35,668 nt of DNA, from positions 1-35,668 of the forward strand of contig CADAEZ010000031.1 in the NCBI GenBank assembly GCA_902787145.1, given 5' to 3'. Shown here one piece after another: positions 7,890-14,107 of this stretch; the stretch's first letter is position 1, and each line of letters opens with the position of its first letter. The notes below the pieces were generated by a model, which had not been told where the DNA came from, searched no databases, and saw nothing but the letters and a program-made list of their open reading frames with translations. This DNA is from an uncultured Ruminococcus sp. (lineage in GTDB: Bacteria; Bacillota; Clostridia; Oscillospirales; Acutalibacteraceae). The position numbers and the translations under genes were made by a program.

Positions 7890-8246
7890 TCAGATATTAA
7901 CTAATTCTGTGTTTACAATTTCCATTGCTCGATTGTAGATATTGTTCATCTTTCGCACCCACAATAATTGATTCTCGGCTTTGAGCTTTTCGGTCACACC
8001 TTCCTGCTTAGCAAATTGATTAATAATCCTATTGAACATCTCTGTCGCTTCTTCGTCGATATCGGCAAGGTAGGCGGTAAGTTTACAGCTTGTCAGAAGA
8101 TTGGTGTAAATGATAGGGTGGTGGTTTTTGAGGTGTCGTAAATGCCGCTTGCCCCAGATACCAATCTCAACTTTTGGCTGATCCGGTAACTTCAAATCCG
8201 GCAGAAGATAATCTTCCTGTTGTATGTATGTAATCTTTGTAGCCAT
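7890..8246 (-). CDS. TnpV family transposon-encoded protein
   Basis: A 118-residue protein recognised as TnpV from the N-terminal ITYIQQEDYLLPDL, the IGIWGKRHLRHLKNHHPIIY block and the LTAYLADIDEEATEMFNR helix. TnpV is a small accessory protein carried by Tn4451-like mobilisable elements and conjugative transposons of Firmicutes, and its function is poorly known. AAGGAGG overlaps the end of the preceding gene, so the pair forms one unit. No resolvase, integrase or mobilisation gene is present in the window, so this is either a remnant or an inserted cassette. Its GC content is visibly higher than that of its AT-rich neighbours. Confidence 0.85.
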   Translation of the reverse strand: MATKITYIQQEDYLLPDLKLPDQPKVEIGIWGKRHLRHLKNHHPIIYTNLLTSCKLTAYLADIDEEATEMFNRIINQFAKQEGVTEKLKAENQLLWVRKMNNIYNRAMEIVNTELVNI

Positions 8247-8249
8247 AAC

Positions 8250-8429
8250 TCAAACCTCCTTAACCTTGATTCTTTTGACTTTGGCTTTTGTGAGTTTGAT
8301 CAGCAGTTCGTCGATGATGTCGGCGTATCTGCCCTGTGATATGAGGTCGTTTCTCAAATCAATCAGGCTGTTGATGACTGTGCGTCGTTCATCGGGTGTT
8401 AAGTAAATATGATATTTTGGATTTCTCAT
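8250..8429 (-). CDS. Small protein, 59 residues, TnpV partner
   Basis: The reading frame starts MRNPKYHIYLTPDERRTVIN and ends KVKRIKVKEV. It is predicted to be helical, with a strongly basic tail. GGAGG lies 8 bases before the ATG. The stop codon lies three bases from the tnpV start, and the tnpV ribosome site sits inside its last codons. Similar small proteins stand before tnpV in other mobile elements as far as I recall; I assign no function. A TATAAT box (8463-8468, minus strand) lies upstream, without a good -35. The stretch 8430-8595 holds no other gene. Confidence 0.7.
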   Translation of the reverse strand: MRNPKYHIYLTPDERRTVINSLIDLRNDLISQGRYADIIDELLIKLTKAKVKRIKVKEV

Positions 8430-8595
8430 TGTGTTTACCTCCGCTCAATTTGATGCTCTCATTATAAACGGAGATTTTCAATTAATCGAATGTGTGGAAT
8501 AATAATTTATTCTCTTTTTTCATAGAATAATAACTAACGCACATCAGATACTTATTCTGGCTTCATAGTGAACGAAAAACCTTGCGAATAAAATT

Positions 8596-8627
8596 AGCCG
8601 TTAAATCCAATGGGTGATTCAACGGCT
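8596..8627 (-). terminator. Terminator of the PD-(D/E)XK membrane protein gene
   Basis: On the minus strand AGCCGTTGAATC pairs with GATTTAACGGCT, a 12-bp stem with one G-U pair, followed by AATTTTATT. It begins 19 bases after the stop codon at 8646. Confidence 0.65.
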
Positions 8628-8645
8628 ATGATAATAAGGCAATTA

Positions 8646-9572
8646 TTATATATTATTATATTTTGCTAATAACTCTTCTTCAACATAGTACTCAATTTTT
8701 ATTTGGGAGTGAATATCGTTTTCGTTTTGCATTTTATTAATCCGATTTTTTATTAAGTCTATATTTTTATTCGGAGTCACAATTATCAGCGTTAATCTAA
8801 AGTTTCGATGTGCGCTATTCTCGTAATTAATTCCAGCTTTAGTCAATCGATAAAGCATATTCGATATTGCTGAGGAAGCTGGGAGCGAGCGCCAGTATTT
8901 AACCTCGAATATGATATCTATATTGTCGTATTTTGATACGGCAATAAAGTCATATTCAATATTATCAATCTTTACGTTATTTTGCAGATCGTATCTTTTC
9001 CCATATTGGCGATTCACCTCCATAAAGCACATACGTTCAACTTTCATATAATCAATAATATGGTTAATATGAGAATTACGAATATCTTGAGATTTTGCTT
9101 TATAATTACCTTTTTTATCAACATCCGATTTCGGATTACTATCATTAATAAAAGGATCAATATCAAATGGCACTTCTGTTTCGGATACTTCAAAAGAAGC
9201 TTTATTTACAATTTCTTCCGCACTCATTTTTTTTGCGTTAATCTTCTTTATTGTTGTATCAGATTCAACCTGCTCATCAAGGTGGTTTTGGATTTTTCTC
9301 CATTTATAGCAACCGTAAATGAGCAAAACAACTCCTAATAATAACAGTCCACAAGCAACAAAGGGGAATATAGTAATGATAAAATGTAAAATATTTTCCT
9401 TTTGGCAAATAGCTCTTAAAGAGTGTTCAGATAAGTTATCAAATTCATTTTGACTCAAAATAAGTATTTCGATGTTAAAGAAAAATCCAAGAGCGATTAT
9501 TGGGAATATAATCAATATAATTCCTGCAGAAACAAGAAATTTATAAAAGCTATCATATTGTAATTTATTCAC
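8646..9572 (-). CDS. Membrane-anchored PD-(D/E)XK nuclease-like protein
   Basis: A 308-residue protein with two N-terminal transmembrane helices (about residues 12-36 and 62-87) and a soluble C-terminal domain. The domain carries IEYDFIAVSKYDNIDIIFEVKYW: Asp208, then Glu223-Val-Lys225, the D...ExK signature of the PD-(D/E)XK phosphodiesterase superfamily, with Glu185 on a preceding helix. I cannot name a specific family, and a non-nucleolytic role is possible. The start is GTG at 9572; the ribosome site is weak, but a strong promoter lies at 9616-9644. A long charged linker (about residues 95-165) joins membrane and catalytic parts. It stands alone, next to the island boundary. A defence role, cutting DNA at the membrane, is an inference from domain layout and neighbourhood. 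Confidence 0.75.
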   Translation of the reverse strand: MNKLQYDSFYKFLVSAGIILIIFPIIALGFFFNIEILILSQNEFDNLSEHSLRAICQKENILHFIITIFPFVACGLLLLGVVLLIYGCYKWRKIQNHLDEQVESDTTIKKINAKKMSAEEIVNKASFEVSETEVPFDIDPFINDSNPKSDVDKKGNYKAKSQDIRNSHINHIIDYMKVERMCFMEVNRQYGKRYDLQNNVKIDNIEYDFIAVSKYDNIDIIFEVKYWRSLPASSAISNMLYRLTKAGINYENSAHRNFRLTLIIVTPNKNIDLIKNRINKMQNENDIHSQIKIEYYVEEELLAKYNNI

Positions 9573-9615
9573 AGGGGTTCACTTCGCTTTAGCTGAAAGA
9601 TAGTTTTATAATATA

Positions 9616-9644
9616 ATTATACCAGATGTCAATTATAGTTTCAA
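9616..9644 (-). promoter_or_regulatory. Promoter of the PD-(D/E)XK membrane protein gene
   Basis: Minus-strand TTGAAA (9639-9644), a 17-bp spacer and TATAAT (9616-9621). The predicted transcript starts about 36 bases before the GTG codon. Confidence 0.75.
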
Positions 9645-9672
9645 GCCTTATGTTAACACCTTAAAACAGGAA

Positions 9673-9706
9673 AACGCCGTTCCAGCTTTTACACTGAAAC
9701 GGCGTT
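9673..9706. terminator. Hairpin terminator downstream of tRNA-Ala
   Basis: AACGCCGTTCCAG (9673-9685) pairs with CTGAAACGGCGTT (9694-9706), with an 8-base loop. It lies 75 bases beyond the 3' end of the tRNA gene on the minus strand, followed there by TTTTCC. Confidence 0.65.
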
Positions 9707-9780
9707 CTGTTGTTGTATCAGAGAACACATCTCACGGCAAAGCCGCCGCTGAAAAAATAGGTGTTCATCCAATACTTGTT

Positions 9781-9856
9781 TGGTGGACCATAGGGGGATC
9801 GAACCCCTGACCTCCAGATTGCGAACCTGGCGCTCTCCCAGCTGAGCTAATGGCCC
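9781..9856 (-). tRNA. tRNA-Ala (anticodon CGC)
   Basis: A 76-base cloverleaf on the minus strand with encoded CCA. The acceptor stem is GGGCCAT/ATGGTCC and contains G3-U70, the alanine identity pair. The anticodon loop is TTCGCAA between CCAGG and TCTGG, giving anticodon CGC for codon GCG. The T-loop GGTTCGATCC is standard. Its 3' end faces the AT-rich accessory region, which would suit integration at the tRNA, but I found no second copy of the 3' end in the window. Confidence 0.95.
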
Positions 9857-9953
9857 ATAACATATTCATTATATATCATTTTTGAAAAAAAGTAAAGAAA
9901 AAAATTAAAGTTTTATAAATCGATTTTTTTCACAAAAAAGAGTGGTTTTTCGG

Positions 9954-9982
9954 TTGTATTATTCACTAAAAAATCGTATAAT
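9954..9982 (+). promoter_or_regulatory. Promoter of the cotH-like gene
   Basis: TTGTAT (9954-9959), a 17-bp spacer and TATAAT (9977-9982). The predicted start near 9989 places every upstream in-frame codon outside or at the edge of the transcript and supports translation from 10068. Confidence 0.75.
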
Positions 9983-10010
9983 AAATCTAATGATACACTT
10001 TTGTTTATTA

Positions 10011-10067
10011 ACCCGCGATAAACATCCAGGTGTTGCTACCGGCGGGAAGAAAGGCTATGGCGATTCT
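10011..10067 (+). promoter_or_regulatory. Structured 5' leader of the cotH-like gene
   Basis: CCCGC (10012-10016) pairs with GCGGG (10042-10046), enclosing a second stem AACA/TGTT (10021-10024 with 10031-10034). After it comes GAAAGGCTATGGCGATT (10049-10065), which is repeated exactly before the zinc-ribbon gene on the other strand (23940-23956). A four-codon frame ATGGCGATTCTATGA (10057-10071) overlaps the true start. I do not recognise a known riboswitch class. Confidence 0.4.
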
Positions 10068-12590
10068 ATGAAAAAAATAATTTCTGTTATACTTGCCGTG
10101 ATGATGCTGATGTCAGCCGCGGCGACGGTTAACGCTGAGGACAAGGTTGTATCCTCTCCGTCGTTTATGACCGTAAAGGCGCTGTACGCACACGCTGTGT
10201 CCGGCTCGGCAGATACCGAGGCGTGGCATATGTGGCAGAGCGTCCACGACGAGGACTTCAACATCAGCGCGGAGTCGGAAAAATACTTTTTCCTTCCTTC
10301 GTCCGTCAGCTCGGACAAGGTTGAGATTTATAACGGATTCGACAGCGAAGTTACCTTTGACGGCATAAAAATCGCCGCCGGAGAAGTTTTTGAGTTTCCT
10401 TATATTATCGGCGACGACTACGCTGTATCAGCAAACGGAAAAGACTATACGCTCAAATTTATGAAGTCCAGCGCCGAGGCGGCGATTTTTGTCAACAATA
10501 AAGACGCTGACGGCGAGGGCACAGAGCTTATGCAATATCTCTATCAGGACAAGAGCCTGTCCGCCAAGGCTACCGGCGCGATAGTTACTCCCGACGGAGA
10601 AATCGACAATACCCCGATTAAGAAAATCAAGGGCAGGGGAAACACTACCTGGTGGAAGCCCAAGCGCCCATTTAACATAACTTATGATTCCAAGGTCAGC
10701 ATCGCCGGAATGGATAAGAGCAAGAAGTTTTCGATGCTCGCCAACTATCAGGACGATTCGCTTTCGCGTAACCGTATTCTCTACGACCTTTCCGACGCGG
10801 TGGGTATGCCTTACGCTTCGGATTCACGCTTTGTGGATTTCTACAGCGACGGAATGTACCTCGGCTCATACCAGCTGACCGAGAAAATCGACGTCGGCAA
10901 GGATTCGCTCATTCCCGATTTTTCGGAGGATGATTACCTCGACGAAAACGGCAATGTAAAAGAGGATTTCCCCTTCCTTTGCGAGGTTGACGCCTCCGCC
11001 ACCGAGGGTGAGGACTATTTTGTAACTCTTTCCAACCGCACAAAGATTACGATTAAGGCTCCTGAGCTCGAAGAAGGCGACGTAGGTTACGAAGAAGTTA
11101 TGAAGTACGTCAAGGATAAGTTTGAGGCCTTTTACAACGCCTGCAACAGCAGGAGCAAGGATCTGTCCGAATTTGCCGACGTAAACTCGCTCGCGAGCAT
11201 CTACCTCATAAACGAACTCGGCAAAAACTGGGATTCCGGTGTGTCTAGCCTGTACTTTACTTATAAGCCCGATGAGAACGGACAATTCAAGTTCTACGGC
11301 TCTCCCGTATGGGATTACGACAACTCACTCGGCAACGCTGTCGGAGTAGAAAACGACCTCAAAAATATGGGCGTTACCGACTACGAGGAATACACCGGAT
11401 GGTGGTGCAGGCTCAAGGGTAAGTCAAAGAGCCAGAAGTCCTCAACTAATATTATGAACCGTCTTGCGCAGAATACAGGTGTTCTTAATTCCGCAAAAGA
11501 AATATGGTTCAGCAAGTTTGTTCCGGCTATCGATCATTTCGAGGGTAATACTATCGAGGATATAAACAAGGAACTCTATACCGCCGAGGAATACTTCTCT
11601 CTCATCAAGGGCAGCGCCGAGATGAACTACGCCTCCGGTTGGCTGCTTAATACCGGATCGTGGATAGCCGACCATTCGTCGCTTAATCTCGCTATATATG
11701 ATAAAGAATTGAATACATACGATAAAAAAAAAAAGGCTAATTCCTACAATAGCAATTTTGACGATATGTTTTATTATTGCCGCGACTGGATGTTGTCCAG
11801 AGCTGCGTGGCTGTCCAAGGAAATGGCAGATGTAAAGCCAAAGGAAGTCGAAATTGACGAACCTGCCGAGGAAACCTCCGAACCAACTGAATCTGTACCC
11901 GATACTACAGCCGAGCCAACCGAATCTGCACCCGATACTACAGCCGAGCCAACTGAATCAGTACCCGATACTTCAGCTGAGCCAACCTCTCCCGATACGA
12001 CAATCGAGCCGACAGAACCTGTATCCCAAACTCCCACACAGCCTGCTGCTCCCGCCGATACAAAATCCTTCACAAGCTCAGGCAGCTCAAAGTTCATCCT
12101 TGAGCTTACCGGTACAAAATTTGTATACAGCGGAAAAACAATCACACCGCTCGTATCCTATAAGGCGCCCGACGGCACATCCTTCCATCCGTCTTTCCTC
12201 GACATCAGATATTCGGCAGGAAGAACCGAAGTAGGCACATACAAAGTAACCGTAGGCTTAAAGGGCTTTACTCTCAGCGACAAGACTGCCGAGTTTACGA
12301 TCGTTCCAAAGTCAACCTCAATCTCAAAGGTAAAGAGGAGCAAGAACAACAAAACTGCCACAATCAAGTGGAAGAAAGCCTCCGGCAGCATAACCGGATA
12401 CCAGGTTGTCTACAGCAAGTCCAAGAAGTTTACAAAGGCGACCAAAAAGACGGTTAAGTCAAAGACATCGCTCAAAATAAAGAAGCTGAAGAAGAAAAAT
12501 TACTACGTAAAGCTGCGTGTATACAAGACAGTCGGCGGCAAAACATACTACTCCGACTGGAGCAAGGCGAAGAAAATCGCTGTAAAATAA
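10068..12590 (+). CDS. Secreted CotH-domain protein with Thr/Pro/Glu repeats and FN3-like tail
   Basis: About 840 residues from the ATG at 10068, which opens a clear signal peptide (MKKIISVILAVMMLMSAAA). The central part, about residues 155-560, is a CotH kinase-like domain: KIKGRGNTTWWKPKRPFNI, FSMLANYQDDSLSRNRI, SDGMYLGSYQLTEKIDV, and GSPVWDYDNSLGNAV with the catalytic-type Asp residues. CotH proteins phosphorylate proteins in spore coats, and related domains occur on cellulosomal proteins of ruminococci. A linker with repeated EPTESVPDTTA-type units (11881-12050) follows, then a beta-rich domain and a Lys-rich FN3-like domain (KKASGSITGYQVVYSKS...WSKAKKIAV). The linker suggests an extended surface protein. 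A run of 11 A residues (11724-11734) lies in frame in the coding region. It is driven by the promoter at 9954 and ends before a repeat cluster. Confidence 0.9.
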   Translation: MKKIISVILAVMMLMSAAATVNAEDKVVSSPSFMTVKALYAHAVSGSADTEAWHMWQSVHDEDFNISAESEKYFFLPSSVSSDKVEIYNGFDSEVTFDGIKIAAGEVFEFPYIIGDDYAVSANGKDYTLKFMKSSAEAAIFVNNKDADGEGTELMQYLYQDKSLSAKATGAIVTPDGEIDNTPIKKIKGRGNTTWWKPKRPFNITYDSKVSIAGMDKSKKFSMLANYQDDSLSRNRILYDLSDAVGMPYASDSRFVDFYSDGMYLGSYQLTEKIDVGKDSLIPDFSEDDYLDENGNVKEDFPFLCEVDASATEGEDYFVTLSNRTKITIKAPELEEGDVGYEEVMKYVKDKFEAFYNACNSRSKDLSEFADVNSLASIYLINELGKNWDSGVSSLYFTYKPDENGQFKFYGSPVWDYDNSLGNAVGVENDLKNMGVTDYEEYTGWWCRLKGKSKSQKSSTNIMNRLAQNTGVLNSAKEIWFSKFVPAIDHFEGNTIEDINKELYTAEEYFSLIKGSAEMNYASGWLLNTGSWIADHSSLNLAIYDKELNTYDKKKKANSYNSNFDDMFYYCRDWMLSRAAWLSKEMADVKPKEVEIDEPAEETSEPTESVPDTTAEPTESAPDTTAEPTESVPDTSAEPTSPDTTIEPTEPVSQTPTQPAAPADTKSFTSSGSSKFILELTGTKFVYSGKTITPLVSYKAPDGTSFHPSFLDIRYSAGRTEVGTYKVTVGLKGFTLSDKTAEFTIVPKSTSISKVKRSKNNKTATIKWKKASGSITGYQVVYSKSKKFTKATKKTVKSKTSLKIKKLKKKNYYVKLRVYKTVGGKTYYSDWSKAKKIAVK

Positions 12591-12600
12591 TATACAGCGC

Positions 12601-12783
12601 GTTATCCTGAGCTTGCCGAAGGATCCCAAAACGTCATCCTGAGCTTGCCGAAGGATCCCAAAACGTCATCCTGAGCTTGCCGAAGGATCCCACAATGACA
12701 GATGACGTCTTCTTAAAACACTATCCTACCGCTATATAGCGAAAGGGGATTCTTCGACTCCGCTGTGCTCCGCTCAGAATGAC
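12601..12783. repeat. Dispersed repeat with three tandem 32-bp units
   Basis: Three copies of a 32-bp unit with the core TCCTGAGCTTGCCGAAGGAT start at 12601, 12633 and 12665. A non-repeated section follows (CACAATGACAGATGACGT ... CCGCTATATAG ... TTCTTCGACT), ending in GCTCAGAATGAC, the near inverse of the opening GT(T/C)ATCCTGAGC. Relatives lie at 29479-29645 and 33297-33440. There are no spacers, so it is not a CRISPR array. Confidence 0.85.
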
Positions 12784-12800
12784 GAATAATCAAACAAACG

Positions 12801-12825
12801 AAAAGCCCGCATTTCGCGGGCTTTT
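12801..12825. terminator. Bidirectional terminator between cotH-like and GDPD genes
   Basis: AAAAGCCCGC (12801-12810) pairs with GCGGGCTTTT (12816-12825) around a 5-base loop. U-runs are present on both strands, serving the two converging genes. Confidence 0.85.
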
Positions 12826-12851
12826 ATTATTGCGTCATCTTTGACAAGCTT

Positions 12852-13937
12852 TTAGTCTGCAAAATAATAATCCGAAATCACAAACGGAATTCCGTTGTCC
12901 GAAAAAGCTTCGTACTGACTCTTGTAGTTGCAGCGATAGATTCCGATTTTCCTGCCGAAGCTGTCGGCCAGGCTTTTGAGCTCATCTACTTCGCCGTATC
13001 GGTTAACTATCTTCATTTCCGATAGAATAAGAGTGCCGATTTTGTTATCTCTGCACCATTCCAGCGTCGGCTTAAACTCAGATTTTCTCTTAGGAGTTAT
13101 AAACGCTCCGAGCTTTACGTCATATTTTCTGAATTTTCCGATAGTCTTTTTACCGTAAATAAATATCAGCGTCTTGCTGCGGATATTATATTGATCCAGC
13201 AGGCTTATAACCTTTTTCGCCGCCTTTTTGGTGAATGTCCTGTGCGGCGAATCCTTTGTCTTTATATGCAGCAAAAGATATCCGTTGTGTTTGGATACGA
13301 TCTCGCAGGTTTCTTTGAGAGTCGGCATAAGCGGAGCTTTACCGCCTGTTTTGTCGAGGTGGCCGACCTCGCTTACCGGATATTTTTTTCTGTCCTTTTT
13401 CTTGACGTTCCAGATATATTCAAACTTGCCGGAGGTGCGCTCGGTGGTGTAGTCGTGATTTATCATCATAGCGCCCTTGCAGTCCCAGACGTCGCATTCT
13501 ATTCCGTCAAATCCGCGCTCAAACGCAGCCTCAAAGCTTTCTCTCGTATTCTCCGGATATTCGCTCGAAAAACCTCTGTGAGCTATCAGCAGGCTTCGTA
13601 TTTTTACGTCGCAAAAAAGCTTTGTAGTTTTACATTCTGCCGTAATCGTAGCCTTGCCGGGCTTTTTAGCGGTAACAACTCCGTCGCTGCTGACCTCGGC
13701 TGTATCTGGGTCGGAGCTTTTCCAGGTAAAGGCTTTCTTGCCTTTTCCGGTAATTTCGAGCTTGCGGCTGTCGTATATACGCATTCTCAGCTCTGTCGGC
13801 ATAGAGCATTTTTCAGTTGGATTCACAGTAGTGATGATCTCCGGTTTTGTGGAGTCGGGATTGAATAACGCGGCGGCCTGACAGCCTGTCGCAAGTATAA
13901 TCAAAATCAATGTCAGAATAAGAATTTTTAGTTTCAA
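12852..13937 (-). CDS. Lipoprotein glycerophosphodiester phosphodiesterase with Ig-like domain
   Basis: A 361-residue exported protein. The signal peptide ends in a lipobox LATGC (Cys19), so it should be anchored outside the membrane. Residues about 55-113 form a Big2-type Ig-like domain (FTWKSSDPDTAEVSSDGVVTA, KPGKATITA). Residues 117-361 are a GDPD barrel: AHRGFSSEYPENT with His120, Arg121, Glu129 and Asn130; IECDVW with Glu147 and Asp149; and MINHD with His161. All catalytic and metal residues of the family are present. The known reaction cleaves glycerophosphodiesters to glycerol-3-phosphate and an alcohol. Ig-fused surface forms may act on teichoic acid or lipid debris, by inference. Its promoter overlaps a palindrome and faces the next gene divergently. 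Confidence 0.92.
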   Translation of the reverse strand: MKLKILILTLILIILATGCQAAALFNPDSTKPEIITTVNPTEKCSMPTELRMRIYDSRKLEITGKGKKAFTWKSSDPDTAEVSSDGVVTAKKPGKATITAECKTTKLFCDVKIRSLLIAHRGFSSEYPENTRESFEAAFERGFDGIECDVWDCKGAMMINHDYTTERTSGKFEYIWNVKKKDRKKYPVSEVGHLDKTGGKAPLMPTLKETCEIVSKHNGYLLLHIKTKDSPHRTFTKKAAKKVISLLDQYNIRSKTLIFIYGKKTIGKFRKYDVKLGAFITPKRKSEFKPTLEWCRDNKIGTLILSEMKIVNRYGEVDELKSLADSFGRKIGIYRCNYKSQYEAFSDNGIPFVISDYYFAD

Positions 13938-13979
13938 ACAACCGCCTCTTTGTGTTCTGAATTAAAAAATGATAAAAAG

Positions 13980-14015
13980 CTTATGTATTATAACACATAA
14001 GTTTAGCTTTGTCTA
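13980..14015 (-). promoter_or_regulatory. GDPD promoter with palindrome over the -10 box
   Basis: Minus-strand -35 TAGACA (14010-14015), 17-bp spacer, -10 TATAAT (13987-13992). The inverted repeat CTTATGT (13980-13986) / ACATAAG (13995-14001) is centred on the -10 box, as expected of a repressor operator, though this is unproven. Confidence 0.65.
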
Positions 14016-14040
14016 TTGTTAATGTCGGCAGTTTTTACGG

Positions 14041-14069
14041 TTTACATCAGTTTTTATTTGTGATATAAT
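14041..14069 (+). promoter_or_regulatory. Promoter of the beta-helix protein gene
   Basis: TTTACA (14041-14046), 17-bp spacer, TATAAT (14064-14069). It is divergent from the GDPD promoter, with about 25 bp between the two -35 boxes. Confidence 0.7.
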
Positions 14070-14107
14070 AACTTAGTATGCGTATATTAATTTTGAGATG
14101 GTGAAGT

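Noticed and set aside
9781-9810. Second copy of the tRNA-Ala 3' end as an attachment site
   Set aside because: I searched the accessory side of the window by eye and found no matching stretch. If one exists it is outside.
10011-10067. Cyclic di-GMP or other known riboswitch before the cotH-like gene
   Set aside because: None of the conserved blocks I know (such as GCAAAC and ACGCAAAGC of GEMM) is present in the right order. It is kept only as an unidentified structured leader.
11880-12050. DNA repeat element
   Set aside because: The repeats are codon-phased and encode EPTESVPDTT-type linker units, so they belong to the protein.
12601-12696. CRISPR-like array
   Set aside because: The three 32-bp units follow each other without spacers, related units occur elsewhere as dispersed repeats, and no cas gene is present.
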